Shown: one piece after another, positions 25,856 through 36,600 of the stretch | How the letters are laid out: each line of letters opens with the position of its first letter | Numbering within the stretch: position 1 is the stretch's first letter | NCBI RefSeq assembly: GCF_003846135.1 | Contig: NZ_RHHM01000002.1 | Coordinates: 243,322 to 307,321 of the forward strand | Origin: Erwinia psidii | Lineage (GTDB): Bacteria > Pseudomonadota > Gammaproteobacteria > Enterobacterales > Enterobacteriaceae | Direction: 5' to 3' | DNA length: 64,000 nucleotides | The notes under the pieces: generated by a model | What the model saw: the letters and a program-made list of their open reading frames with translations, nothing else | The model's database searches: none | Told to the model about the DNA's origin: nothing | Position numbers and translations under genes: made by a program

Positions 25856-27280
25856 TTACTTCTTCTTAGCCTTCGCGTTTGGCAGGTCAGTAATGCTGCC
25901 TTCGAAAATTTCTGCCGCCAGACCAACGGACTCATGCAACGTTGGGTGGGCATGGATGGTCAGCGCGATATCTTCAGCATCACAGCCCATCTCAATGGCC
26001 AGACCGATTTCACCCAGCAGCTCGCCGCCGTTGGTACCGACAATCGCACCACCGATAACACGATGAGATTCTTTGTCGAAAATCAGTTTGGTCATGCCAT
26101 CTGCACAGTCTGAAGCGATAGCGCGGCCAGAGGCTGCCCACGGGAAGGTCGCCGTCTCATAGCTGATACCCTTCTCTTTTGCTTCTTTCTCGGTCAGCCC
26201 CACCCAGGCAACTTCCGGCTCGGTGTATGCGATAGAAGGGATGACTTTCGGATCGAAGTAATGTTTCTTACCCGAGATGACTTCGGCAGCGACATGGCCT
26301 TCATGAACGCCTTTGTGTGCCAGCATTGGCTGACCGACGATATCACCAATGGCGAAGATGTGCGGCACGTTGGTGCGCATCTGCTTGTCGACGCGAATAA
26401 AACCACGGTCATCCACTTCAACACCCGCTTTACCCGCATCCAGGCCTTTGCCGTTTGGCACGCGACCAATTGCCACCAGCACCGCGTCGTAACGTTGCGG
26501 TTCGGCCGGCGCTTTTTTACCTTCCATCGTCACCCAGATACCGTCTTCTTTCGCTTCCACGGCGGTCACTTTGGTTTCCAGCATCAGGTTGAACTGTTTG
26601 CTGATACGCTTGGTGAACACTTTCACCACGTCTTTGTCCGCTGCCGGGATAACCTGGTCAAACATTTCGACCACATCAATCTCTGAACCCAGCGCGTGGT
26701 AAACGGTACCCATTTCCAGACCGATGATGCCGCCGCCCATGACCAGCAGGCGCTCAGGGACTTCTTTCAGCTCCAGCGCATCGGTGGAGTCCCACACACG
26801 GGGATCATCATGCGGAATAAACGGCAGCTGGATCGGACGGGAGCCGGCGGCGATAATAGCATTGTCAAAGTTAATGGTGGTGGCACCATTTTCACCTTCA
26901 ACCACCAGCGTATTGGCACCGGTAAATTTACCCAGGCCATTCACCACCTTCACTTTGCGGCCTTTTGCCATCCCCGCCAGACCGCCGGTCAGTTGGGTGA
27001 TGACTTTTTCTTTCCAGCTACGAATTTTGGTGATATCGGTCTGCGGCTTACCAAAGACGATGCCGTGTTCTTCCAGCGCTTTTGCCTCTTCAATCACTTT
27101 TGCCACATGCAGCAGGGCTTTGGAAGGGATACAGCCGACGTTCAGACAAACCCCGCCCAGGGTGCTGAAACGTTCAACAATAACGGTCTCAAGACCTAAA
27201 TCAGCAGCACGGAACGCTGCGGAATAGCCTGCGGGACCAGCCCCAAGTACCACGACCTGAGTTTTAATTTCAGTACTCAT
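25856..27280 (-). CDS. lpdA: Dihydrolipoyl dehydrogenase (E3)
   Basis: This 474-residue flavoprotein is nearly identical to E. coli Lpd. The FAD-binding start is VVVLGAGPAGYSAA and the redox-active disulfide motif is GGVCLNVGCIPSK. An NAD-binding GGGIIGLEMG follows, and the C-terminal interface domain carries the catalytic His in HAHPTLHE. It reoxidises dihydrolipoamide on AceF and serves the pyruvate and 2-oxoglutarate dehydrogenases and the glycine cleavage system. The start at 27280 gives the E. coli length; an adjacent ATG one codon upstream is also possible. It lies 188 bases after aceF and may also have its own promoter, as in E. coli. Confidence 0.98.
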   Translation of the reverse strand: MSTEIKTQVVVLGAGPAGYSAAFRAADLGLETVIVERFSTLGGVCLNVGCIPSKALLHVAKVIEEAKALEEHGIVFGKPQTDITKIRSWKEKVITQLTGGLAGMAKGRKVKVVNGLGKFTGANTLVVEGENGATTINFDNAIIAAGSRPIQLPFIPHDDPRVWDSTDALELKEVPERLLVMGGGIIGLEMGTVYHALGSEIDVVEMFDQVIPAADKDVVKVFTKRISKQFNLMLETKVTAVEAKEDGIWVTMEGKKAPAEPQRYDAVLVAIGRVPNGKGLDAGKAGVEVDDRGFIRVDKQMRTNVPHIFAIGDIVGQPMLAHKGVHEGHVAAEVISGKKHYFDPKVIPSIAYTEPEVAWVGLTEKEAKEKGISYETATFPWAASGRAIASDCADGMTKLIFDKESHRVIGGAIVGTNGGELLGEIGLAIEMGCDAEDIALTIHAHPTLHESVGLAAEIFEGSITDLPNAKAKKK

Positions 27281-27438
27281 CATGACCTCTTAGTTAACTG
27301 GGGGATGCCCCTCCCCCGGTTCGTATTCAGGGCAAGAGTTTACAGAATTGTTAACAGACTGCAAACAGCATGGTCACCCTGATTACCCGTATCCTGATCC
27401 ATATCAGATTAGCGTCACCGCTAAAGCCAATATGCGAT

Positions 27439-27460
27439 AAGGCCGGCATAAGCCGGCCTT
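27439..27460 (-). terminator. Stem-loop after aceF
   Basis: A perfect 9-base-pair stem (27439-27447 with 27452-27460) and ATAA loop begin 8 bases after the aceF stop. No long T-run follows, so some readthrough into lpdA is plausible. Confidence 0.7.
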
Positions 27461-27467
27461 GTTGCTG

Positions 27468-29357
27468 TTACATCACCAGACGGCGAATATCCGCCATGAT
27501 GGTGGCAATATAAGCCGCAAAACGCGCACCCGCCGCACCATCGATCACCCGATGGTCAAAGGAGAGTGACAGCGGCAGCATCAGGCGAGGAACAAACTCT
27601 TTACCGTTCCACACCGGCTCCATCGACGATTTGGAGACGCCAAGAATTGCCACTTCCGGTGCGTTGACGATAGGCGTAAACGACGTCCCGCCAATACCGC
27701 CCAGGCTGGAGATGGTGAAACAGCCGCCCTGCATATCGCCAGCGGTCAGTTTGCCATCACGCGCTTTCTTCGAAATCACCGCCAGTTCGTTGGACAGCTC
27801 AACAATGCCTTTCTTGTTGACGTCCTTAAATACCGGCACCACCAGCCCGTTTGGCGTATCCACCGCCACACCGATATTGATGTATTTCTTCAGCGTCAGC
27901 TTCTGGCCATCTTCAGACAGGGAACTGTTGAAGCGTGGGAACTCCTCCAGCGCTTTGGCCGCCGCCTTCATAATAAACACCAGCGGCGTGATTTTCAGAT
28001 CCTGCTTCTTCTTCGCGGCTTCGTCATTCTGCTGTTTGCGGAAAGCTTCAACGTCAGTGATATCGGCTTTGTCGTGCTGCGTAACGTGCGGGATCACTAC
28101 CCAGTTACGGCTCAGGTTAGCACCAGAAATTTTCTGGATGCGGCCCATTTCGACTTCTTCAATTTCACCGAACTTGCTGAAATCAACTTTCGGCCACGGC
28201 AACATACCTGGCAGGCCGCCACCGGTTGCCTGTGCAGGGGCAGTTTCGGCGCGTTTGATCGCGTCCTTAACGTAAGTCTGCACGTCTTCTTTCAGAATAC
28301 GGCCTTTACGACCGGTGCCTTTCACCTTCGCCAGATTTACGCCGAACTCGCGGGCCAGCCGACGGATAACCGGCGTCGCATGGACGTAAGCGTCGTTCTC
28401 GGAGAACTCGCCCTTCGTTTCCGCTTTCGCCGCAACAGCGGCCGGTTTGGCATCCTGTTTAGCCGGAGCAACCTCTTCTTTTTTCTCTGCCGGAGCCGTT
28501 GCCGGAGCAGCGCCTTCGACGTCGAACACCATAATCAGCGAGCCGGTGCTCACTTTATCGCCGGTGGAAATTTTGATCTCTTTCACCGTGCCGGCAAAAG
28601 GTGCCGGGACTTCCATTGAAGCTTTATCGCCTTCAACGGTGATAAGCGACTGCTCGGCAGCCACTTTATCGCCCACTTTCACCATCACTTCGGTCACTTC
28701 AACTTCGTCACCGCCGATGTCAGGAACGGCAACCTCTTTCGGACCGCTGGCTGCCTGCGCCGCAGGTGCGGCTTCTGTTGCAGCAGGTTTCTCTTCAGAG
28801 ACGGCGGCTGTGCCGGAAGCGGCAGTTTCAAAGACCATAATCAGTGAACCGGTACTAACTTTGTCACCGGTGGCGATGTTGATCTCTTTCACCGTACCGG
28901 CAAACGGGGCAGGCACTTCCATTGAGGCTTTGTCGCCTTCAACGGTGAGCAGTGACTGCTCGGCTTCCACGATGTCGCCCACCTTAACCAGGATTTCAGT
29001 GACTTCCACTTCGTCACCACCAATATCCGGCACGTTCACGTCTTTACTTTCTGCTTTGGCTGCGGCGGCGGGTTTCGCTTCTTCTTTTTTCGCTTCGGCT
29101 TTGGCTGGAGCAGGCGCTGCACCTTCAGCGGATTCGAACACCATAATCAGCGAACCGGTTTCCACTTTGTCACCGGCAGCAATTTTGATCTCTTTCACCA
29201 CGCCAGCTTCTGGCGAAGGCACTTCCATTGAGGCCTTGTCGCCCTCGACGGTGATCAGCGACTGTTCCACTGCAACGTTGTCGCCCACCTTAACCAGAAT
29301 TTCAGTGACTTCCACTTCGTCTGCACCGATATCCGGCACCTTGATTTCGATAGCCAT
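27468..29357 (-). CDS. aceF: Pyruvate dehydrogenase E2, dihydrolipoyl acetyltransferase
   Basis: This 629-residue protein has three N-terminal lipoyl domains (about residues 1-80, 105-185 and 205-285), each with the lipoylated Lys in GDKASMEVP. Ala/Pro-rich hinges join them. An E1/E3-binding domain follows with [17 protein letters not shown], then a catalytic domain with HRVIDGA near the C-terminus. It forms the 24-subunit core of the complex and passes the acetyl group to CoA. The length matches E. coli (630). It starts 13 bases after aceE and ends in a hairpin. Confidence 0.98.
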   Translation of the reverse strand: MAIEIKVPDIGADEVEVTEILVKVGDNVAVEQSLITVEGDKASMEVPSPEAGVVKEIKIAAGDKVETGSLIMVFESAEGAAPAPAKAEAKKEEAKPAAAAKAESKDVNVPDIGGDEVEVTEILVKVGDIVEAEQSLLTVEGDKASMEVPAPFAGTVKEINIATGDKVSTGSLIMVFETAASGTAAVSEEKPAATEAAPAAQAASGPKEVAVPDIGGDEVEVTEVMVKVGDKVAAEQSLITVEGDKASMEVPAPFAGTVKEIKISTGDKVSTGSLIMVFDVEGAAPATAPAEKKEEVAPAKQDAKPAAVAAKAETKGEFSENDAYVHATPVIRRLAREFGVNLAKVKGTGRKGRILKEDVQTYVKDAIKRAETAPAQATGGGLPGMLPWPKVDFSKFGEIEEVEMGRIQKISGANLSRNWVVIPHVTQHDKADITDVEAFRKQQNDEAAKKKQDLKITPLVFIMKAAAKALEEFPRFNSSLSEDGQKLTLKKYINIGVAVDTPNGLVVPVFKDVNKKGIVELSNELAVISKKARDGKLTAGDMQGGCFTISSLGGIGGTSFTPIVNAPEVAILGVSKSSMEPVWNGKEFVPRLMLPLSLSFDHRVIDGAAGARFAAYIATIMADIRRLVM

Positions 29358-29370
29358 TACTCTTTACCTC

Positions 29371-32034
29371 TTATGCCAGACGCGGGTTGACTTTATCGGC
29401 ATCGATATTGAATTTGGTGATGGCCTGCGCAACCACTTTCTTATCAATTTCACCGCGTTTGGCCAGTTCGCCCAGCGCGGCAACCACCACGTAAGACGCA
29501 TCGACTTCAAAGTGGTGACGCAGGTTTTCACGGCTGTCAGAACGGCCAAAGCCATCGGTACCCAGTACACGATAGTCGCTGGCCGGAATGTAAGTACGGA
29601 TCTGTTCAGCAAACAGCTTCATGTAGTCAGTCGAGGCGACGGCCGGTGCATCGCTCATGATCTGCGTAACATATGGCACGCGCGGTTCAGCGGTTGGATG
29701 CAGCATGTTCCAGCGCTCGCAGTCCTGGCCATCGCGGGCCAGCTCGGTAAAGGAAGTGACGCTGTAAACGTCAGAGCCAATCCCATAGTCTTTCGCCAGG
29801 ATCTGCGCTGCTTCACGGACGTGACGCAGGATAGAACCCGATCCCAGCAGCTGCACTTTGCCTTTGCTACCTTCAACGGTTTCGAGCCGGTAGATACCCT
29901 TACGAATACCCTCTTCCGCGCCCTGCGGCATCGCAGGCATATGGTAGTTTTCGTTCAGCGTGGTGATGTAGTAATAAATGTTTTCCTGCGCGTCGCCGTA
30001 CATACGCACCAGGCCGTCGTGCATGATAACCGCCACTTCGTAGGCATATGCCGGATCGTAAGAGACGCAGTTAGGGATGGTCAGCGACTGAATGTGGCTG
30101 TGACCATCTTCGTGCTGCAAGCCTTCGCCATTCAGCGTGGTACGACCGGAAGTGCCGCCAACCAGGAAGCCGCGCGCCTGCTGGTCGCCTGCTGCCCAGC
30201 ACAGATCGCCAATGCGCTGAAATCCGAACATAGAGTAGTAAATATAGAACGGGATCATCGGCAGATTGTTGGTGCTGTAAGACGTTGCCGCTGCCAGCCA
30301 TGAGGCGCCTGCGCCCAGTTCGTTAATCCCTTCCTGGAGAATTTGGCCTTTCTCGTCTTCTTTATAGTAAGCAACCTGCTCGCGGTCCTGCGGGGTATAC
30401 TGCTGACCATTCGGACTGTAGATACCAATCTGACGGAACAGACCTTCCATACCGAAAGTACGGGCTTCATCGGCAATGATCGGCACCAGACGATCTTTGA
30501 TCGACGGATTCTTCAGCATCACGTTCAGTGCACGAACAAACGCGATGGTGGTGGAAATCTCTTTATTCTGCTCGTCCAGCAACTGACGGAAGTCTTCCAG
30601 TGCAGGCATCGATAGTTTTTCACTGAAGTTTGGCTGACGGGTTGGCAGGTAGCCACCCAGTTTCTGGCGCTGACCGTGCAGATAGTTGTACTCTTCAGAG
30701 TCTTTTTCGAAGGTCACATAAGGCAGTTTTTCAAGGTCAGCGTCATCGACCGGCACGTTGAAACGATCACGGATATAGCGCACGCCATCCATGTTCATTT
30801 TCTTCACCTGGTGAGCAATGTTCTTGCCTTCCGCCGTCTCGCCCATGCCATAGCCTTTGACGGTATGCGCCAGAATAACCACTGGTTTGCCTTTGGTGTC
30901 CTGCGCTTTTTTCAGTGCTGCATAAACTTTCTTCGGATCGTGGCCACCACGGTTCAGCGCCCAAATTTCGTCGTCGGTCATCTCTTTGACCAGCGCCGCG
31001 GTTTCAGGATATTTACCAAAGAAGTGCTCACGAACGTAAGCACCATTGCGGGATTTGAAGGTCTGGTAGTCACCGTCAACGGTTTCATTCATCAGCTGAA
31101 TAAGTTTGCCGCTGGTGTCGCGACGAAGCAGTTCGTCCCAGCGTCCGCCCCAGATAACTTTGATCACTTCCCAGCCCGCACCACCGAAGATGCCTTCAAG
31201 CTCGTTGATGATTTTACCGTTGCCAGTAACCGGGCCATCCAGACGTTGCAGGTTACAGTTGATGACAAACACCAGGTTATCGAGTTTCTCACGGGTCGCG
31301 ATGGTGATCGCGCCTTTGGATTCAGGCTCATCCATCTCACCGTCGCCAAGGAAAGCATAAACGGTTTGCTGTGAAGTGTCTTTCAGGCCACGGTGTTCCA
31401 GATATTTCAGGAATTTCGCCTGATAGATTGCACCCAGCGGACCAAGGCCCATCGAAACCGTGGGGAACTGCCAGAATTCAGGCATCAGTTTCGGGTGCGG
31501 ATAAGAAGAAAGTCCTTTGCCGTGAACTTCCTGGCGGAAGTTGTTCATCTGCTCTTCAGTCAGACGGCCTTCAAGGAAAGCACGGGCGTATACGCCAGGA
31601 GAAATGTGGCCCTGGAAATACACCAGATCGCCACCGTCGTGCTCGCTGCGAGCACGGAAGAAGTGGTTAAAGCACACTTCATAAAAAGTCGCGGAAGACT
31701 GGAAAGAGGACATATGACCGCCCAGCTCCAGGTCTTTTTTGGAAGCACGCAGAACGGTCATGATAGCGTTCCAGCGAATTGCAGAACGAATGCGGCGCTC
31801 CAGTGAAGTATTACCTGGGTATTCCGGCTCATCTTCAACAGCGATAGAGTTGATGTAATTGCTGGCTCCAGCGCCTGCTGCAACCTTCACACCACCTTTG
31901 CGCGCTTCGCTCAACACCTGGTCAATCAGGAATTGCGCACGCTCAACACCTTCTTCACGGATGACCGATTCGATCGCCTGTAGCCAGTCGCGGGTTTCGA
32001 TCGGATCCACGTCATTATGTAGACGTTCTGACAT
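29371..32034 (-). CDS. aceE: Pyruvate dehydrogenase E1 component
   Basis: This 887-residue protein has the same length as E. coli AceE. The thiamine diphosphate motif begins GDGEMDEPESKG. It decarboxylates pyruvate and acetylates the lipoyl groups of AceF. It is co-transcribed with pdhR upstream and aceF downstream, and controlled by the PdhR operator at 32979-32995. Nothing unusual was seen. Confidence 0.98.
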   Translation of the reverse strand: MSERLHNDVDPIETRDWLQAIESVIREEGVERAQFLIDQVLSEARKGGVKVAAGAGASNYINSIAVEDEPEYPGNTSLERRIRSAIRWNAIMTVLRASKKDLELGGHMSSFQSSATFYEVCFNHFFRARSEHDGGDLVYFQGHISPGVYARAFLEGRLTEEQMNNFRQEVHGKGLSSYPHPKLMPEFWQFPTVSMGLGPLGAIYQAKFLKYLEHRGLKDTSQQTVYAFLGDGEMDEPESKGAITIATREKLDNLVFVINCNLQRLDGPVTGNGKIINELEGIFGGAGWEVIKVIWGGRWDELLRRDTSGKLIQLMNETVDGDYQTFKSRNGAYVREHFFGKYPETAALVKEMTDDEIWALNRGGHDPKKVYAALKKAQDTKGKPVVILAHTVKGYGMGETAEGKNIAHQVKKMNMDGVRYIRDRFNVPVDDADLEKLPYVTFEKDSEEYNYLHGQRQKLGGYLPTRQPNFSEKLSMPALEDFRQLLDEQNKEISTTIAFVRALNVMLKNPSIKDRLVPIIADEARTFGMEGLFRQIGIYSPNGQQYTPQDREQVAYYKEDEKGQILQEGINELGAGASWLAAATSYSTNNLPMIPFYIYYSMFGFQRIGDLCWAAGDQQARGFLVGGTSGRTTLNGEGLQHEDGHSHIQSLTIPNCVSYDPAYAYEVAVIMHDGLVRMYGDAQENIYYYITTLNENYHMPAMPQGAEEGIRKGIYRLETVEGSKGKVQLLGSGSILRHVREAAQILAKDYGIGSDVYSVTSFTELARDGQDCERWNMLHPTAEPRVPYVTQIMSDAPAVASTDYMKLFAEQIRTYIPASDYRVLGTDGFGRSDSRENLRHHFEVDASYVVVAALGELAKRGEIDKKVVAQAITKFNIDADKVNPRLA

Positions 32035-32184
32035 GGGGTATTCCTTATCTGTGTCTAATACGTTGAATTATCTGGTGCCTGTCTCTCTGAACTCTGGACC
32101 GTAAGAGCACAGAGAGACAGGCACATCGTTATCCCCACATCCCTGACGTGACTCAGGCCTGTCGGGGTTGGACCAGTTGCCGCG

Positions 32185-32949
32185 TTATTCCTCACGTTGC
32201 TGTATACGTCGTAAGGAGCGCTCCCTGCGGCTCTGCTCCCGACTTCGGTCCAGCAATATTTCCTCAATAAACGCCAGGTGACGATGTGAGGCCTCGCGTG
32301 CCTGTTCAGGTTCGCGTGCCACTATTGCCTCAAAAATACTGGCGCGGTGACCGCTCACTGTTGCCAGCATTTCGCGGCGCGAGTAGAGCAATTCAAAATT
32401 CTGTCGGACGTTTCTCTCAAGCATTGGCCCCATTGAACGCAGCAGATGCAGCAGCACCACATTGTGCGCTGCTTCTGTGACAGCAATCTGATACTGCATC
32501 ACGGCGTCTGCTTCGGCATCCAGATCGCCACTGTCCTGAGCAGCCTGAATCTGTATATGGCAATGGCGGATGCGCTCTATATCCTGTTCGGTACCACGTA
32601 ATGCCGCATAATAGGCCGCAATCCCTTCCAGCGCATGTCGCGTTTCCAGCAAATCGAACTGGGTTTCAGGATGACCAGCCAACAGTTCGACAAGGGGATC
32701 GCTCACGCTTTGCCATAGATTTGCCTGCACAAAAGTGCCACCGCCCTGACGCCGCAATAGCAGACCTTTCGCTTCCAGACGTTGGATAGCTTCACGGAGT
32801 GAAGGACGGGAAACGTCAAACTGTTTAGCCAGTTCACGCTCAGGGAGTAGCTTCTCACCCGGACGCAGCGTCCCTTCCATTATCAGGGATTCAAGCTGTT
32901 GCTCAATGGCGTCGGATAGCTTTGGTTGGCGGATTTTGCTGTAGGCCAT
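32185..32949 (-). CDS. pdhR: PdhR, pyruvate-responsive repressor (GntR/FadR family)
   Basis: This 254-residue protein, the same length as E. coli PdhR, has an N-terminal winged helix (about residues 10-75) with the recognition part [21 protein letters not shown]-terminal FCD domain binds pyruvate. It represses its own operon (pdhR-aceE-aceF-lpdA) and is released by pyruvate. A perfect PdhR palindrome lies 30 bases upstream of the start. It ends 150 bases before aceE. Confidence 0.97.
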   Translation of the reverse strand: MAYSKIRQPKLSDAIEQQLESLIMEGTLRPGEKLLPERELAKQFDVSRPSLREAIQRLEAKGLLLRRQGGGTFVQANLWQSVSDPLVELLAGHPETQFDLLETRHALEGIAAYYAALRGTEQDIERIRHCHIQIQAAQDSGDLDAEADAVMQYQIAVTEAAHNVVLLHLLRSMGPMLERNVRQNFELLYSRREMLATVSGHRASIFEAIVAREPEQAREASHRHLAFIEEILLDRSREQSRRERSLRRIQQREE

Positions 32950-32978
32950 CTTCCCTTCTTCTGGCGGAATCCTGAGTT

Positions 32979-32995
32979 AATTGGTAATACCAATT
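32979..32995. promoter_or_regulatory. PdhR operator
   Basis: AATTGGTAATACCAATT is a 17-base palindrome containing ATTGGT-N3-ACCAAT, the PdhR consensus. It sits directly upstream of pdhR, so it gives autoregulation of the whole operon. Confidence 0.93.
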
Positions 32996-33304
32996 ACCAT
33001 AAGATGGCGGTAAAAGTAACAAAGTATTCACCTGATGTCTATACGCCCACCGAGCGAAAATAAACGGCTGTCTCGTTTTGACAGCAGATAAATAATGTCA
33101 GGACGCTCTTTTTTTCAGCACTCTCCGATACAAAAAAGAGAAAGCATGTGCAATGCGCACTGCTTATCACTATTCTGAGCAAGAAGGTAGTCTCACCCTT
33201 TTTTTCCTGATAACACCACTGTACAAAATCCTGTACAGCAGGGATTGTAACCACCGACAAAGGCGCGTCCTGAGTTAGAAAAATAACGAAACCATGAGGT
33301 CTAT
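32996..33304. other. pdhR-aroP divergent control region
   Basis: About 310 bases hold the two divergent promoters. A TyrR-like box lies near aroP. No gene is supported here; the short open frame on the minus strand has no features of a real protein. Confidence 0.6.
33220..33237 (+). promoter_or_regulatory. TyrR box of aroP
   Basis: TGTACAAAATCCTGTACA has the TyrR pattern TGTAAA-N6-TTTACA with 10 of 12 fixed bases, including the essential G and C 14 bases apart. It lies 67 bases upstream of the aroP ATG. TyrR represses aroP in E. coli. Confidence 0.75.
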
Positions 33305-34660
33305 ATGGAACAACAGCATAGCGAAACGCTGAAGCGCGGACTTAAAAACCGCCATATTCAGCTGATCGCATTAGGGGGTGCCGTCGGTACCGGCCTGTTT
33401 CTCGGCATTGCAGACACCATCAAAATGGCCGGTCCGTCTGTCCTGTTGGGCTACGCTATCGGCGGTTTTATCGCCTTTATGATTATGCGCCAGCTTGGTG
33501 AAATGGTGGTGGAGGAGCCAGTTGCCGGCTCTTTCAGCCACTTTGCCTATAAATACTGGGGCAACTTTGCCGGTTTCGCGTCTGGCTGGAACTACTGGAT
33601 CCTCTACGTGCTGGTGGCCATGGCGGAACTGACCGCAGTGGGAAAATATATTCAGTACTGGTACCCGGAAATCCCCACCTGGGTTTCTGCCGCCGTCTTT
33701 TTTCTGCTGATTAACGCTATCAATCTCACCAATGTGAAAGTCTTTGGTGAGATGGAATTCTGGTTTGCCATCATTAAGGTGGTTGCCGTTATCGGGATGA
33801 TTGTCTTTGGTGCCTGGCTACTGTTTGGTGGTCAGGCAGGCCCTGATGCCACAGTGACTAATCTGTGGAACAAAGGGGGATTCTTCCCTAACGGTATCTC
33901 CGGCATGGTGATGGCGATGGCGGTGATCATGTTCTCATTTGGCGGCCTGGAGCTGGTCGGTATTACCGCTGCCGAGGCCGATGACCCGGAGACAAGTATT
34001 CCTAAAGCCACCAATCAGGTGCTGTTCCGCATCCTCATTTTCTACATCGGCTCACTTGCCATCCTGCTGTCGCTCTATCCCTGGACCAAAGTGATTGGCG
34101 GTGCCAGCCCATTTGTCATGATTTTCCACGATCTGGGTGACAGCCTGGTCGCGAATGCCCTGAATGTGGTGATACTGACGGCCGCACTCTCTGTATATAA
34201 CAGCTGTGTTTACTGTAACAGCCGGATGTTATTCGGTCTTGCGAAACAGGGTAACGGCCCAAAATCGCTGATGAAAGTTGATGGACGTGGCGTACCGGTT
34301 GTGGCGATCGGCGTTTCTGCCGCGGCAACCGCCCTCTGCGTGCTGATTAACTATCTGATGCCGGGCGAGGCATTTGGACTGTTGATGGCGCTGGTAGTCT
34401 CTGCGCTGGTGATTAACTGGGCGATGATCAGTCTGGCCCACCTTAAGTTCCGCCGTAAGAAGGATCAACAGGGTGTGCAGACCCGTTTCAAAGCCCTGTT
34501 ATATCCCGTCGGTAACTGGATTTGCCTGCTATTTTTGGCCAGTATACTGGTGATTATGGCGCTAACGCCCGGCATGGCCATCTCAGTCTGGCTGATCCCA
34601 GTCTGGCTGGGGATCCTGGCCGCAGGCTACGCGATAAAAAATCGCGCACAAAAAGCCTGA
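33305..34660 (+). CDS. aroP: AroP, aromatic amino acid permease
   Basis: This 451-residue inner-membrane protein of the APC family has 12 expected transmembrane segments and close identity to E. coli AroP from the start (LKRGLKNRHIQLIALGGAVG) to the end. It imports Phe, Tyr and Trp with protons. The position divergent from pdhR is the same as in E. coli, which supports AroP over the related PheP. Control by TyrR is suggested by the upstream box. A strong hairpin follows the gene. Confidence 0.95.
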   Translation: MEQQHSETLKRGLKNRHIQLIALGGAVGTGLFLGIADTIKMAGPSVLLGYAIGGFIAFMIMRQLGEMVVEEPVAGSFSHFAYKYWGNFAGFASGWNYWILYVLVAMAELTAVGKYIQYWYPEIPTWVSAAVFFLLINAINLTNVKVFGEMEFWFAIIKVVAVIGMIVFGAWLLFGGQAGPDATVTNLWNKGGFFPNGISGMVMAMAVIMFSFGGLELVGITAAEADDPETSIPKATNQVLFRILIFYIGSLAILLSLYPWTKVIGGASPFVMIFHDLGDSLVANALNVVILTAALSVYNSCVYCNSRMLFGLAKQGNGPKSLMKVDGRGVPVVAIGVSAAATALCVLINYLMPGEAFGLLMALVVSALVINWAMISLAHLKFRRKKDQQGVQTRFKALLYPVGNWICLLFLASILVIMALTPGMAISVWLIPVWLGILAAGYAIKNRAQKA

Positions 34661-34698
34661 TTACCAAGCATAAGGGTAAACCTCGCAGGCTCTACGGT

Positions 34699-34724
34699 TA
34701 AGCCATCTCATCAGAGATGGCTTA
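34699..34724 (+). terminator. Stem-loop after aroP
   Basis: An 11-base-pair perfect stem (34699-34709 with 34714-34724) with an ATCA loop lies 38 bases after the aroP stop. The T-run is missing, so termination may be weak. Confidence 0.6.
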
Positions 34725-34804
34725 CCGCAGTAACCAGAAGGGCGAAGTTTACTGATGTTGAACTGCCCCAAAAAACATGCTGATTCTCTCAGACCATGTT
34801 CATT

Positions 34805-35567
34805 GGCTATGTTGCAAAAAGCTGGAGCTGATAAACTTATTGCCCTTTTTTGCTGACAGAGCTGCACATAACCCCATGCAAAGGCCGGCTTTTCAGTGCG
34901 ACACCATCCTGTAGGCGGGTACGCTGGTACTGCAAATTCGGCATCAGCTACCGTGAGCTACAGGAGATACTGGCCGAACGTGGCCTGAACGTCGATCACT
35001 CCACAATTTATCGCTGGATTCAGCGTGATGCCCATGAAACAGAAAAGCGACTGCGTTGCTACTGGCGTAACCCTTCCGAGCTCTGCCCGTGGCACACTGA
35101 TGAAACGTACGTGAAGGTGAATGGCCGGCGGACCTGGCTGTACCGCGCGGCTAACAGCAGAGGGTGTACTCTCGACTTCTGTCTTTCACCGCACCAAACA
35201 GCAAAGCCGCATACCGTTTTCTGGGAAAGGTTTTAAAATGGCAGATCCCACGCTTGATCAATACGGATTACGGATAAGGCCCCCGACATATGGCCGGGCG
35301 CTCGCGCTGCTCAAACGCACAGGCCGTTCTCCGCCAGACGTTGAACACCGACAGATCAAGTACCAGAACGACGTGATTGAATGTGATCATGGGAAGCTGA
35401 AAAGGATAATCAGCGCCACGCTGGGCTTTAAATCGATGAAGACGGCTTATGCCACAATTAAGGGGATTAAAGTAATGCGGGCACTGCGCAAAGGCCAGGC
35501 TTCACCGTTTTATTATGGTGATTACCTGGGCGAGATGCGTCTGGTAAGCAGAGTTTTTAAAATGTAA
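34805..35567 (+). mobile_element. IS6-family (IS26-like) insertion sequence remnant, transposase frameshifted
   Basis: The left end begins with GGCTATGTTGCAAAAAGC, an IS6-type terminal repeat. A DDE transposase then follows in pieces: RWYCKFGISYRELQEILAE and LCPWHTDETYVKVNGR in one frame, IKYQNDVIECDHGKLKRI and TAYATIKGIKVMRALRKGQA in another. At least three frameshifts (near 34912, 35205 and 35275) break it. No matching right-hand repeat (TTTGCAACA...) follows 35567, so that end is lost. The element is inactive. It sits between aroP and the next IS remnant. Confidence 0.9.
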
Positions 35568-35691
35568 GGCCTTAGAATAAAAAAATGCTGAATACGTGTT
35601 CTGAACAGTAGATCACATTGAAGGAACTCAGCCCGGATTGCGCGAGTCTTTTCAATCGCCAAACATCCCAAATCACCAACCTGACTGAGCG

Positions 35692-36600
35692 ATGCCGATC
35701 ATAGCACCCACACTCCGCAGCGAACGACGACTGATACAGAAAACGGCTCATAAAACCCGCGATAAACACCACGCATGCAGGCTGATGCTCCATCGCGGGG
35801 AGCGTGTCAGCGATGTCGTCAGGACGCTTTGCAGCGCACGTTAATCCGTCGGGCGATGGATTAACTGGTTCACACTTTACGGACCGGAAGGTCTTAACTC
35901 GCTCTCACCAGGGCGTGTGCTCCGCTGGCCGTTTGAGTACATATGTACTCTGTTGAGGCGGCTTGTTGAGCATTCTCCCTGCGATTTTGGTTATCCGCAT
36001 TCGTACTGGAGTACAAATTTATTTACGATAAAAGTCAATGATATAACGGGTTGCAGACTGCATGCTTCCACCCTCCGGCGCTGGTTGCCCGCAGCCGGTC
36101 TGGTCTGGTCTGGTCTGGTCTGGTCTGGCGCGGGGTTGTACCAACCTGACGTATCCGTGATCCACAGCGGGACGAGAAAATGGCGACAATCAATGCGGCA
36201 CTCGCCAATTGTTGTGCGGAGCACCCGGTATTTTATAAGGACGAGGTGGACATTCACCTGAATCCAAAAATCGGTGCAGACTGGCAGGGCCGTGGTCAGC
36301 AAAAGCGGGTGGTAACGCCCGGACAGAATGAAAAACATTACCTTGCCGGAGCGCTTAATACCGGTACTGGCCGGGTCAACTATGTAGGCGCTGCAGTAAA
36401 AGCTCAGCGCTGTTTATCAGCCTGCTGAAGCACCCGAAAACCACATACCGACCGGCAAAAACCATCACGCTAATGGGGGATAACCACATTATCCATAAGT
36501 GCCAGAAAACGCGGCACTGGCTGAAAGCGAATCCGAACGTTACGGTGATATATCAGCCGGTTTATTCGCCGTGGGTCAATCATATCGAACGGTTATGCCT
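35692..36600 (+). pseudogene. IS630-family transposase, broken
   Basis: The reading frame from ATG 35692 gives MPIIAPTLRSERRLIQKTAH and continues in the IS630 pattern through GRWINWFTLYGPEGLNSL, broken by an in-frame TAA at 35842-35844. After the GGTCT tract at 36097-36126 the frame shifts; AEHPVFYKDEVDIHLNPKIG (with the first catalytic Asp region) and NEKHYLAGAL are in another frame. The end, with YQPVYSPWVNHIERL, is truncated near 36600. At least three disabling changes make it a pseudogene. The nearby microcin-like gene may have arrived in the same accessory patch. Confidence 0.9.
36097..36126 (+). repeat. GGTCT pentanucleotide tract, six copies
   Basis: Six perfect tandem copies of GGTCT interrupt the IS630 transposase where the protein would read AGLVW. 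A five-base unit changes frame with each copy gained or lost. It probably expanded by slippage from a short GGTCTGGTCTGG seed. Confidence 0.95.

Noticed and set aside
28447..30303. 618-codon open frame on the plus strand across aceF and aceE
   Set aside because: It is antisense to two highly conserved genes and arises from their codon bias; no motif, no ribosome site.
33039..33260. 73-codon minus-strand frame between pdhR and aroP
   Set aside because: Covers the aroP TyrR box and promoter region and has no protein-like features.
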